Positions 7,684 to 18,288 of a stretch of DNA of 64,000 nt are shown in pieces. The position numbers and the translations under genes are program-made. The notes beneath the pieces were generated by a model. It was not told the DNA's origin and searched no databases. It saw only the letters and a list, made by a program, of their open reading frames with translations. The stretch's first letter is position 1. Each line of letters begins with the position of its first letter. This stretch comes from Ricinus communis (taxonomy: Eukaryota; Streptophyta; Magnoliopsida; Malpighiales; Euphorbiaceae), in the NCBI RefSeq assembly GCF_019578655.1, contig NC_063264.1, positions 11,139,213-11,203,212 on the forward strand, given 5' to 3'.

Positions 7684-8695
7684 CCTCTCATTAAAGAGAA
7701 AGATAGAGTATGGCAGAGAGTAGTGCGAGCCCAAATGCGTTCGCGCTTCTAGACACGCTTTAAATATCCGCAAGGGCGCTTCTCCAGCGCGAGGGCAGCA
7801 TTCGCATTTAATGCTAAGTCAGTGATCGTTATGCCATCAATTTATAAAGCGATGCCACATGTCTAGAGTAATTAGACTCTAACGGCTATATTCAGAAAGT
7901 ACGGGGCACTTTCAAAGTGCGAGATAATGGTTGTTCAATCTTCCAAGTGCCCAAACTATTGCAAAATGATTTCTCATCTTTCTATATTAAATTCTCTTTG
8001 TGTAAATTTAAGTGTTAGCCATAAAAACTTATAAAGTTTTGAGTGTTAGCCTTAAACATTTGGGCAAGGATTTGAGAGTTAGCCTAGGAGAAAAACTCTT
8101 GTAAAGTTTAGTATGAGCTTACACACCAAGTTTAGGGGTCAGCTTGGGAAAGCTCCTAGGAAAAAGTATGAGTGTGAGCTCGGAAACACTTAGGTTTGAT
8201 CTTGTACCCGCAAAATAATTATTAATAGTGAGATCCTTGTGTTAGTGGTTCGAATCCACTTCTAAGTGGGTGAAGAGTCCAAAGGACAGGTAGCCAAGAG
8301 CGAGCCGGATTTTAAAATTCAAGTGAAAGAAAGAGGAAGCTAAAAAAGATGAGTGCTCCTGCACTATATGGCTTTATAGCATCGCCATATCTTGGATTCA
8401 TTCACAGATGAGCCTTTGCCTATACCAGAGAGACTTATGAGATCGATAGAGATAACAAGGCTAGGGTAAGAGGTCGATTCTTTATAAGAGAACGGGAATA
8501 CGGAATGGATCGATATGCTCATTTTTGTAGATTAGGAAATGGATCTAGGGTTGGTAAATACCCGAATCACTATACATTTTTGTGTTGATTTTCCTTCTCA
8601 TCTATCTAGTCTTTTGATTAAATTTTTCTTTCGTTTCCTATTAACCTTCCATAAACCAATTCAACTCCCCCTTCTTGGTGCATCAAGGGAGAATA
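7684..8695 (+). repeat. P1 5' LTR, 5'-truncated
   Basis: Shares with the P1 3' LTR the segment ATGCCACATGTCTAGAG (7850s and 20340s) and GC-rich GCGCGAG-type blocks. It ends ...CCTTCTTGGTGCATCAAGGGAGAATA two bases before the PBS. The expected LTR start TGTTGACC is absent: at 7684 the sequence switches to the opposite-strand LTR of M1. Confidence 0.65.
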
Positions 8696-8697
8696 AC

Positions 8698-8709
8698 TGG
8701 TATCAGAGC
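8698..8709 (+). other. primer-binding site, initiator tRNA-Met type (P1)
   Basis: TGGTATCAGAGC directly downstream of the LTR and 44 nt before the gag ATG. Fixes plus polarity. Confidence 0.9.
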
Positions 8710-8752
8710 TGTGTGCTTTTTATCAAGCTTAAGTGCAAAAGCTAAAGTTCAA

Positions 8753-9600
8753 GATGGCCAATGAAGGAGTTCACCACCTTAGACCATTCTTCGATGGGTC
8801 CGATTATGCCCATTGGAAATACAAAATGGATATATATTTATATAGTAATGTGGTGGATGTTTGGGATTATGTTAGGAAGAAGTGGAACCCTCCAACAAAG
8901 CAAGAAGATGGGGTAGAAGTTCCTGTTGATAGAGCTGAATGGGAAAAACAAAAGAGCAATGATTGTTCTCTTGAGCTCAAGAGAAGAATGTGAAAGAGTT
9001 TAACATCTTCCCACCATCTTTAAAATTGGGAAGACCTTGGACAATTATCATGAAGGGGCTAAGCAAGAAAGGTCCAAGAAAATTTGATTGCTTATAACTG
9101 AATATGAGCTTTTCAAAATAAAGCCTAATGATAGTGTCACCGATATAACAAATCGGCTTCTAACCATCATCAACGACTTGAGAAAATTGGGACAGAACTA
9201 TGAGCAAATTGACATCAACAATAAAATTCTTAAGGCACTCCTACTTAAGGACTATCGCTCAAGGGTTGCAAGTATTTAAGAGGCTAATAAGGACTTGGGT
9301 AAAATCTCAACGAACGAATTTATTGGTAAGCTTCTCACCTATGAGATGGCTCTCAAGAAGGAGGAAGAGCAAGGAAAGGAAAGAGAAGGCAATAAGAAGT
9401 CCTTTGCCCTCAAGAACTCAACTAAGTAACATCAAGAAAGTGAGAGCTCAAGTGAATCTGAGTCAAGTGATGATGTTAATAAGGAACTTGTCATGCTTTT
9501 TAGAAGGGTCAAGGAAATCATCAAGAATAAGAAAAGAGACAAGAGACCGTTCAAGAAACCTTCTTCAAGCTCAAGTGGAGATATAATTTGCTATGGGTGT
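8753..9600 (+). pseudogene. P1 gag, proximal part to first zinc knuckle
   Basis: The ATG at 8753 starts a typical copia gag (MANEGVHHLRPFFDGSDYA, then HWKYKMDIYL). Further blocks are YELFKIKPNDSVTDITNRLL (about 9100-9160), NNKILKALLLKDYRSRV (about 9220) and a Ser/Glu-rich stretch, then RRVKEIIKNKKRDKRPFKK and the beginning of a zinc knuckle (ICYGCF, about 9588). Stops and frame changes occur near 8993, 9086, 9280 and 9429. The gene is cut at 9600, where sequence in the opposite orientation begins. Confidence 0.82.
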
Positions 9601-9955
9601 TTCTTTAATTCTTTAAAATCATTTCCAAGTTTAAACTCTTTTCTTTATAAAACTTCATTTTAAAACTATACTTTTCATGTTTCAAAATCGTGGCTTCTAA
9701 GAGGTCAATATCAATCATCTCATGCATATCATGATCACAATTAGTATCACAAGTATGAGATGAAGAACATACCTCATTGGAGTCATCCTCCATAGCCATA
9801 AAGCAAAGGTCCCCACTTCTTTTTTATCTTCTTCACTTGAAGAACTATAATCCCAAGTTGCCTTCTATGCTTTCTTTTTCTCCTTCTTTTAGCTTTTGCT
9901 TTGTTAGTAATCGGCCTTGACATGAGAGTTTGGAGCTAAAAGACTTTAAATAAAG
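9601..9955 (-). pseudogene. inverted copia gag fragment
   Basis: Read on the minus strand this is the part of gag downstream of the point where P1 gag breaks off: a knuckle remnant (SHVKADY), a KKEKESIEG stretch, then FMAMEDDSNEVC, HEMIDIDLL and EKYSFKMKFYKEKSLNLE. The plus-oriented equivalent lies at 12430-12680. So gag is folded back on itself here: an inversion, or insertion of a piece of another copy. Confidence 0.6.
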
Positions 9956-10094
9956 TCTCTTCAAAATCCTCCTCACTTAATGAGTTGCATAAAAAAGTAA
10001 TGATTTAAAAGATGAAGTAGAGTTAAAGAAATTCTATTTTAAAGTTTCACAATGGAAAGGAAGCCTTAGATACACTTATTATATCCTAAAGACT
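9956..10094 (+). pseudogene. short plus-strand gag fragment
   Basis: Encodes SNDLKDEVELKKFYFKVSQ, then SLDTLIIS, matching the plus-strand gag at about 12670-12770. It ends where the 39-bp minisatellite begins. Together with the inverted block, this shows at least two breakpoints in 500 bp. Confidence 0.5.
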
Positions 10095-11357
10095 AGTGAG
10101 TATGATAAAACAACATGGTAAGAGGGGTATATTTTTTAGTATGAGAAATCAACACAATAAGATGGGTATATTTGTGAGTGTGGGACTCTGTATGAAGGGG
10201 TATATCTAAGAGTATGAGAAAACAACCTTATAGAGGAATATATTGTAAACATTGGAAAACAACCCTGTAAGAGGGGTTTATTTGTGAGTATGAGAAAATA
10301 ATCCCGTAAGAGTGATATATTTGTGAGTATGAGAAAACAACCCAGTAAAATGTGATATATTTATGAAAATGAGAAATTAACCTCGTAAATAGTGAAATAT
10401 TTGTGAGTATAAGAAAACAACCCCGTAAGATGGGTATACTTGTAAAAATGAGGAAACAATCCGGTAAGAGGGGTATATTTGCGAGTATAAGAAAATAACC
10501 TCGTAAGAAGGGGTACATTTATGAATATGAGAAAACAACTCTGTAATAGGGATATATTTGTAATGGAAAATAACCCCATAAAAGGGATGTATTTGTAATT
10601 ATTAGAAAAGAACCTTGTAAGAGGGGATACATATGCGAGTATGAGAAAACAACATTGTAAGATAAGTATATTTCTTAGTATCAGAATACAACACAATAAG
10701 AGGGGTACATTTTTTACTATGCAAAAATAGTCCTATAAAAGGGTATATTTGTGAGTATGAGAAAATCTAACTCCATAACTAGCGTAAATTTGTGAGTATG
10801 AGAATATGACATTGTAAGAGGAGTATATTTATGAGTATGAAAAAGTAACCCCATAGAAGAAGTATATATATGTAAATATGAGAAAGCAGCCTAGTAAGGA
10901 GGTATATATGTTAGTATGAGAAAACAATCCTACAAGAGGGATATATTTATGAGTATTAGAGGAGACTTTGTAGGAGGGGAATATTTGTAAAAATGAGAAA
11001 ACAACTCAGTAAAGGGGGGATATTTATGAGTATGAGAAAACAACCCCGTAATAGGGGGTACTTTTGTGAATATGAGAAAACAATCCTGCAAGAAGGATAT
11101 ATTTGTTAATATTGGAAAATAATCCCGTAGGAGGGGTATATTTATGAGTATGAGAAAACAACTTGTAATAGGGAATACATTTGTGAGAATGAGAAAACAA
11201 CCTCGTAAGAGGGATATATTTGTCAATATTGAAAAAAAACCCCATAAGAAAGATATATTTATGAGTATGAAAAAATAACCATATAGAAGAGGTATATTTT
11301 TAAATATGAAAAAGTAACCTAGTAAAAGGTGTATATTTTGTGAGTATAAGAAAATAA
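10095..11357. repeat. minisatellite, about 32 imperfect copies of a 39-bp unit
   Basis: The unit is built around GAGTATGAGAAAACAACC followed by a CGTAAGAGGGGTATATTT segment. Units diverge mainly at the CCC/CCG and GAGGGG positions. The 39-bp period is a multiple of three, so the minus strand has long open stretches with a 13-residue repeat (HTHKYTPLTGLFS type). These are a by-product of the period, and there is no sign of a gene. It sits between two gag fragments of P1. Confidence 0.92.
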
Positions 11358-12429
11358 AGAATTATCAGATGATCTATGTTAATTTATAAATCAGAATTAA
11401 TAGCATACAATTATACTAGGAAGGACTTGAACATAATTAATTAGTTAATTAGATTAATAATATTAACATGGGCTGCGTTTAATAAAAATGGGCTAGACTT
11501 AAATGAACTATATATGTTATTTGATATGCTTGTACATGAACTGTTGTGGTTATCGAGAATGATCTATTAAACACTAAACTTACATACTAAGAAATACAAA
11601 TAAGAAAGTTGGCTTGCGGATCCATCTCTATATTTGTGGCATAAGCTTCCTTATGAAATTTAAGAAACGTCACTCATTAGTAAAGATTTCCCTATGAATT
11701 GTGCGGTTGGCGACTTCCCTCTCCATGCTAGTCTGATGACTAGTTAGCATGTTCTCAATTAGGTTGAAAAGCCTTACAGTGCGGCAGTCGGTAAAGACAC
11801 TTGATTACGTGCCCGAAATCGCTGCCCATAGGAGCGACTCTGCGAAGATAAGAGAAGCTGATTCCACTATATGTTTGTCTTTAATTTTATTATTTAATGG
11901 ATTATTCTTGCATCATTACACCATTTGCACACATTATGCACTTTAGTCCCCATAGCCCTGATGGTGTCAATCAGTGGTTCTTTAGTTCCACTCAAACCCT
12001 AAAATTACGACACTGGCTAACCACCACTGATAAGTAATGTGTGAATTTTCTTTGTTGCATGAACCCTTGAGTGGGGAGATAAGCAAAGAAAGACCACTTT
12101 TTATTTATGGGAGCCTTTTATCCTTACCCAAGACTCAGTTCACGGTAATGACAGTAGTAATCTCCCTTAGGGAACCCTATTGTTTGCTATATGAAATGTT
12201 TCTATTTATAAGTGTCTAAAGCCCAAATATTAGAAGCCTTGCTCAAAATATGTGGAATCAGGCCCTAGGCCTAAAATATCTAGGCTTTTATACATATACA
12301 GAGAAACATTTCCTCGTTTATTTTAAATTTACTTTGAGAGTTTATGGCATGTGCATCAAGCCTACTATCCCTGGTTGATAGAAAGCCTAGTTCCAAAATT
12401 CTAGAGTGTGCAGGACTAATAAGGTTGGA
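11358..12429. other. unassigned sequence inside P1
   Basis: About 1.07 kb with no recognisable coding domain. It is A+T-rich apart from a more balanced stretch at about 11690-11850. A short inverted repeat (ATCAGTGGTT at about 11970, AACCACCACTGAT at about 12020) brackets about 50 bp. No LTR, PBS or TIR recognised. Confidence 0.3.
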
Positions 12430-13243
12430 AGGATGAATTGATGCACTTCTTCTTCTTCTTGTTCATCTTCACATTCTCTTAGTGATGATATGTTGGATGA
12501 TGAGGATGAGCTTTTACAAAATATGCTTTCAAAACTAAGTTTTTATAAAAATAAGTGCTCAAGCTTAGAAGATCTTAAGAGGTCAAAGAAAGAAATTGCC
12601 TCTTTAAAACTTCCAATGATGATCTAAAGAAATCATTATATGAAGTTTCAAATGAAAAGCTTTTTAAAGAAACAACTCCTTGAAAAATGAAGTTCATGAG
12701 TTTAGGAATTCAATTTCAAGCTTCTTTTCAAAGGGATAGAATCTCTAGATACACTAGTTGTATCTCAAAGACCTCCCCTTGTATGGACTTAGGTTCAATG
12801 GAGCTTCATCTTCCACACCTCAAACATCTAATACCACAATCTTTATTAAGGCTACTCAATCTCCAATCATTTGAGAGAAACTCCAATAGAGTCTCAAAGG
12901 ATAAAGCACACTCTAAACTTCACGTTCAAAAGAAAAGGAAAGGTACATATGCTCCAAAAGCTAAGCCAAAAGGAATAAGATATGCATTCATATTTAGGAA
13001 ACCAAAATTTAATAAGTCCTGCTCATGCATGTGTGATGATATAAATTATATGAGGTCCAAACCTCAACCAAAAGTGGCTAAGAAGACCAAATCTAATTCT
13101 AAGCTCACTTGCCATTATTGCATGAGAGTTGACATATCAATGTTAAATGCCAAATAAGGAAGATGCATCTCTTCATAGATGAATTTTCTAAAGCTAATTA
13201 CAAAGGTCCCAACCTTGTTTGGGTACCTAAAATCAAGTGATTT
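12430..13243 (+). pseudogene. P1 gag C-terminal region with second zinc-knuckle remnant
   Basis: Reads a Ser/Asp-rich block (SSSSCSSSHSLSDDMLDDED), a coiled-coil stretch (LSFYKNKCSSLEDLKRSKK), SFQRDRISRYT, basic KKRKGTYAPKAKPKG, then CHYCMRVDI, a decayed second knuckle in which the His/Cys half is lost. The last recognisable words are KGPNLVWVPKIK (about 13205-13240), which precede protease in this lineage. The next codons belong to the integrase tail, so protease and the integrase core are deleted. Confidence 0.72.
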
Positions 13244-13690
13244 AACAATGCTCAATGAGTACAAACTCCCTTCTTACTTTTGGGCGGAAGCCGCTATATT
13301 GCAAATAGAGTTTTCAAAAGACCTTTATTAAATAAAACTTCTTATGAGCTTCAGAATGGAAGAAAGCCTAAGGTTTCATATCTTAGAGTATTTGGATGCA
13401 AATGCTACATTTTGAAAACCAAGAAAAATTTTACAAAATTTAACTCTAAAACCGATATTGGAATCTTCCTACGCTACTCCACCTCAAGCAAAGCTTATAG
13501 AGTCTTTAACAAACATACCTTAGTAGTTGAAGAGTCTATGAAAATTATTTTTGATAAATCTAGCAATCTTGATCTTGGAAAATTTACTTATGTGAATGAT
13601 CTTGTAGGTACATTTAAGGAGCTAAATATAAACCTTGATGACCCATCAAAGGAGGTTGATAAATCTAGAGAAGGGAATCAAGAAGATTAA
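13244..13690 (+). pseudogene. P1 integrase C-terminal part
   Basis: Starts MLNEYKLPSYFWAEA at about 13248, the segment downstream of the integrase catalytic core. It continues with NKTSYELQNGRKPKVSYLRV, FGCKCYILKTKKN, DIGIFLRYSTSSKAYRVFNK and LVVEESMKIIFDK. A frame change lies near 13280. No catalytic Asp/Glu residues remain. Confidence 0.85.
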
Positions 13691-13699
13691 CAAAATCCT

Positions 13700-14930
13700 G
13701 ATGTAACTCAAGATCCTCTAATATTGGAAAATTCACAAAGTCCTCCCGAGGAGTGGAGCTTTAAAAAGGATCACCTTCCCACTCAAGTTTTTGGAGACTT
13801 ATTAAAGGTTGTAAGTACTCGTTCCAAACTAGTAGCTTTAAATAATCTAGCCTTTGTTTCTCAATCTGAGCCAAGGACTATTGATGAGGCTCTAAATGAT
13901 GAGAGTTGGGTGATTGCTATACAAGATGAACTTAACCAATTTAAGAGAAACAAAGTATGAAAACTTGTTCCTAGACTTAAGGAGCACCAAATTATTAGGT
14001 GTAATGGGTGTTTAGAGACAAGTTAGATGAGCAAGGCTCTATCACAAGAAATAAAGCTAGATTGGTTGCAAAAGGTTACAACCAAGAGGAAGGCATTGAT
14101 TATAATGAGACCTTTGCTCTGGTTGCTAGACCATAAGCTATTAGGATACTCTTAGCTTATGCATGTCACATGAATTTCAAATTGTTTCAAATGTTTGTAA
14201 AAAAATGTATTCTTAAATGGATCTATTGAGGAGGAAGTCTATGTTGAGCAACCTCCCGGCTTTGCAAGTTTCCTACTCATATTTAAAGCCTTATATGGAT
14301 TGAAACAAGCCCCTAGAGCGTGGTATGAAAGGCTTAGTTCTTTTTTAATTGAAAATAGATTTTTAAAAGGAAAGGTTGATACTACACTATTTGCAAAGAA
14401 ACACAAGCATGATACTCTAATTGTTCAGATTTTTATTGATGACATTATGTTTGGTACTACTAATGAATTGCTTTATAAGGATTTTGCTAAGTGTATGACT
14501 AGGGATTGAAATGAGCATGATGGGAGAGCTCAAGTTCTTTCTTGGTCTTCAAATCAAAAAAAGCAAGGAAGGAATATTTATTAACTAATCCAAGTACATA
14601 AAAGAACTCTTAAAGAAATTTAAGATAGACGGTTGCAAAGTAGCAAAGACTCCTATGAGTGTCATAACTAAATTGGGCAAAGATGAGATGAGTAAGAGTG
14701 TTAATGAAAAGCTCTATAAAGATATGATAAGATCCCTCTTATATTTAACCGCTTCTAGACCCGATATTATGTATATTGTTTGCCTATGTACTAGATTTGA
14801 ATCTTATCCTAAAAAGTCTCACTTGAATGTCGTCAAAAGAATTTTAAAATATTTGTATGGAACTTTACATCTAGATCTTTGGTATCCTAGAGAAACATCT
14901 TTTGATATTATAGGCTATTCGGATGCCGAT
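13700..14930 (+). pseudogene. P1 copia reverse transcriptase and RNase H start, degenerate
   Basis: Begins with the RT linker EPRTIDEALNDESWVIAIQD (about 13868), then coding for the [11 protein letters not shown] region (about 14050-14085), YGLKQAPRAWYERL (about 14290-14330), the catalytic segment FIDDIMFG (about 14430-14455), DMIRSLLYLTASRPDIMY, and the beginning of RNase H, FDIIGYSDAD, at about 14903-14930. The catalytic Asp pair is preserved but frames shift near 13960, 14210, 14300 and 14510. The domain is cut at 14930 by a solo LTR and resumes at 17239. Confidence 0.88.
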
Positions 14931-17238
14931 TGTAACACCCCCATCACATGTTAACCAATAAACATTAGCCAGGAAGCATACAAGCGTCGTAGAATATATA
15001 CTACACGTAGATAGGTCAATATGTAGGTTGTTAAGAATCCAGACACAAGGTTATTAACATATAAACATATGATTATACTTAAACATCATTTAACAAGTAT
15101 TACAAACATCTTCTTATGCCTTATAAGGCATACTTCCATATATATCACATAACTGCATACAAAAATGCATCGGAGGAGACTTCACAAAACCGGCCCAACT
15201 TGAGAATCGCTAAAAGCTAGACTTCGCATACAACCAACGGATGCACTACTATTTACAAACCTGAAAAGAAAAATTTTGGAGAGGGGTGAGCCTCCATTTC
15301 AGTAAATAAATAATCAACATAATCTATATCACATACACTTAATACAATTTCCACCCAATCACATAACTTTCCATGATATTCATAGTTTAGGTATAAAGTC
15401 ATACCATTCTACTCAATTCATTACAACCATCATAGAAGAAATACAATTCAATAATTATAGTTAGTTCTCACGGCTTGTGGATCCCCTTTAATGTGCTGCT
15501 CCGCCTCATCCTCACATATCACACACGTAAGTCGCTCCGCCTCATCTCACATTATACACTTTTATAGCCTCTCTAGGCTTTAGCCTCCCAAGGCTTTATA
15601 TATATATCTTTTTTTTCATAGGGGAATCCACCATTCACATGCACATATGCACTTAACATCACAATTCAATCATTTCACTTATATCATATTTCAGCAATAA
15701 CAATTGTTCCACTCAACACCAATCATTTCCTTCTCACCATTCAAACATAAACAATATTAAGCAAAGACAACCATTTCATGAACATTTGATTAAATATATG
15801 AACATAGCAAATATTAACTATTTACTTACTCAAAATATACTTATTCCTTTAGCATATAAGAACCTCCTTTCTCCACAACTTCCTTTCCAGGCCTTTGAGT
15901 ACCTGTCAACACATTCATCAATTCACATTTCATGCATATTACAAATATTCATGTAAATGTGAGTTCTAATGCATTACAAGATCATCCCCTCTCTAATTCA
16001 TAGGTCTAACTCTTCCTCTAAGACTCTCAATTACTGTTTTAATATCCTATAAACATTTCTCATCTAGTTAAATACCAATTTAACTCAAATTAACATCAAT
16101 AAATTGCATAAAACTAATCTCCAACATTTCTGTTTTCTAGACAGAATTTAATACCAAGGTATATTTATTGCTGGGCAAAATTGGCTTAATACAAAAATCT
16201 CATATTAAATAGACATATCCATTTATGCGTCTAGTTTCATCTCCAAGAAGAATTACTCAATTCCGACTTCTATAGATTTAATTATTTTCAAATTACTGAG
16301 CAAGGGTCATACAGCTAGTTGTACCCGAGCAGCAATCTGTTTGCTCAATTTAAGCAATGAAAACGGCAAAAATAGCGAAATCACAAAACTACAAAGTTAT
16401 AGAGGATTCCTTAAAATTTCCATAGACACCAATTAAGCTTAATTTGGACTTATATAACCCATGTTATGCCTAAAATACAGAACATCAAGGTTGCTGGAAT
16501 TTTGACAGTTTTCTATCTTAACATACTTAAACTTAAATCAAGCTTAATCTTTATGCAATCATTCAATACTCTACTAATTCATGATAATCAGACCTTTTAT
16601 TAATCAATGAGAGCATCAAATGAAATTTTTCCAATTTATAATCAAGAACCCTAATGACAAATTAATAACACTCAAGTAACAACTTACCAATTTCAGCTTT
16701 TGGGTTGCTAATATGCTTAAATCCTTTAGCTTTAGCTTGACTCCTTCAATAGTTGGCAAAATCCTATCTTAATCTTAAGTTTTTTTAGGTATTCCACTCC
16801 TCTCTCTTATTCCAAATTTTGTGTTTTTGGCCATGTACGAATTTTAGAGAAATGAAGAGGTAAAATGAGCTTACTCATTGTTCCAATTTCCAATATTCCT
16901 CTCTTAATGCCACCACCTACTAAACTATTTTTATCACCCTAAATTAATTCTTACTAACCATATATAGGTACTAACTTTTAATTGTATCTTTTAAGTCCAA
17001 TCTATTTACCCAACCTTCAACTATTGGTTCAATTAAGTCTTAAGGCTTAATACACATAACCCAAGTACTTAATCAACTTATCTAAATTAATAATCTAATA
17101 TCATGCTTCTTATTCTCTACTTATAATTAATATATATATGTTCTCATAAAATAAAAATATCATTGATAGACCATCATATGCCCAATGATTAAATGTAAAT
17201 GCACATAACATGGATGATGAGAAAATGCAGGCGTTACA
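14931..17238. mobile_element. 2.3-kb solo LTR with perfect 5-bp target duplication
   Basis: Starts TGTAACACCCC and ends GCGTTACA (TGTAAC/GTTACA inverted ends). It is flanked by CCGAT at 14926-14930 and 17239-17243. Removing the insert and one CCGAT rejoins the RNase H reading frame (SDAD to YAGSLLDRKS). The 2308 bp show no coding domain. Long TGTAAC-type LTRs are known from plant Ty3 elements, but the lineage cannot be settled here. Strand is not determined. Confidence 0.88.
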
Positions 17239-17690
17239 CCGATTATGCGGGAAGTCTATTAGACAGAAAGAGCACTTTCAAAACTTGTCATTTGGGTGAA
17301 TGTTTAGCATTTTAGTTTAGCAAGAAACAAGTTTCGGTTGCTCTCTCCACCATGGAAGCCATGTATGTGGTGGCGGGTTGTTGTTGCCTCCTTTAGATGA
17401 AGCAACAATTTAGAGATTATAGGAGAGAGGTTGATCACATTCTTATATAGTATGATAACACTAGTGCTATAAATCTCTTTAAGAGCCCCATTTAACACTC
17501 TAAGAGTAAACATATAAACATTAGGCATCATTTTTTGAGAGATCATATGTGGAAAATAGTGATGTTGTTTTAGAATTTGTTGATACAACTAACCAATTGA
17601 TTGCTATCTTCACAAAACTACTAAATGAGGAGAGGTTAAGTTACATCAAAAGAGAATTAGGAATGATTTATAGAAGCACTCTAGCTTAGT
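17239..17690 (+). pseudogene. P1 RNase H, C-terminal part and pol end
   Basis: Resumes with DYAGSLLDRKSTFKTCHL, then FSKKQVSVALSTMEAMYVVA, HHFLRD and the terminal YIKRELGMIYRSTLA followed by a stop at about 17687. The last element is the usual pol end in this lineage. Stops and frame changes are present. Confidence 0.85.
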
Positions 17691-18288
17691 GCTTTTGTAC
17701 AAATTTTCTAACTCTTAATTCTTGAAGTGTTTAGCAAATTCTGATGTGAAGACATTTTTTTTGCTCTGCAGTTTGATGCCTGAGAATTAAAAAATTTCAC
17801 TTTGCATATGAGATGCTCTCTTACTCACTATGCAATTAAATATTGTCAAAGAAAAAGTGTGATCAACCCTCTTCTTACATAAAATTTGAAAAATTCGCAT
17901 TTGTTTTGAAAAGCATGCTCCCAGTTTAGAAGGACGTTCGCGCTTTACAGGTCTCTATGAACCTGAAAACTAACCTCTAAAGCGCGCTCGCGTTTTTTAA
18001 GCGCGACCAGTTCCTAAAAAATATAGTCGCTATGACTGATTTTTCAATAGTGCGATCACACTTCTTATCATTTTCTGCAAAAAATAACAATTACAACATA
18101 TATTTCAAATTAAATTTTAAATTCAAACCTAGTCGGTTTTAGCCTTCTTTTATCTCCTTTAAAGCTATATAAGACATATTCTTTAGGGATTCATCACTTT
18201 TACAAACATTGGCATTCAAACATTCAAAACTCTTTCTTTCTCTACTTTAAAACTATAAAAACCTTCTTCAACTCCCTCTATATCAATC
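17691..18288 (+). other. P1 spacer between pol and post-pol ORF
   Basis: Non-coding. Contains GCGC-rich patches (GCGCGCTCGCG at about 17985) in A+T-rich surroundings, and has a minus-strand counterpart in M2 at about 22600-23150. No function seen. Confidence 0.45.

Noticed and set aside
10228..11245. Overlapping minus-strand open frames of 73-111 codons with HTHKYTPLTGLFS-like repeats
   Set aside because: They arise from the 39-bp period of the minisatellite, overlap each other in two frames, and lack a start context or any domain.
10095..11357. Possible CRISPR array (39-bp direct repeats)
   Set aside because: Units are contiguous and diverged, there are no unique spacers and no cas genes, and the setting is a plant retrotransposon.
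11749..12219. Two plus-strand frames of 60-65 codons in the unassigned block
   Set aside because: Short, no domain recognised, no codon pattern to support them. Kept only as part of the unassigned block.
17304..17588. Minus-strand 94-codon frame
   Set aside because: Shadow of the copia RNase H end on the plus strand.
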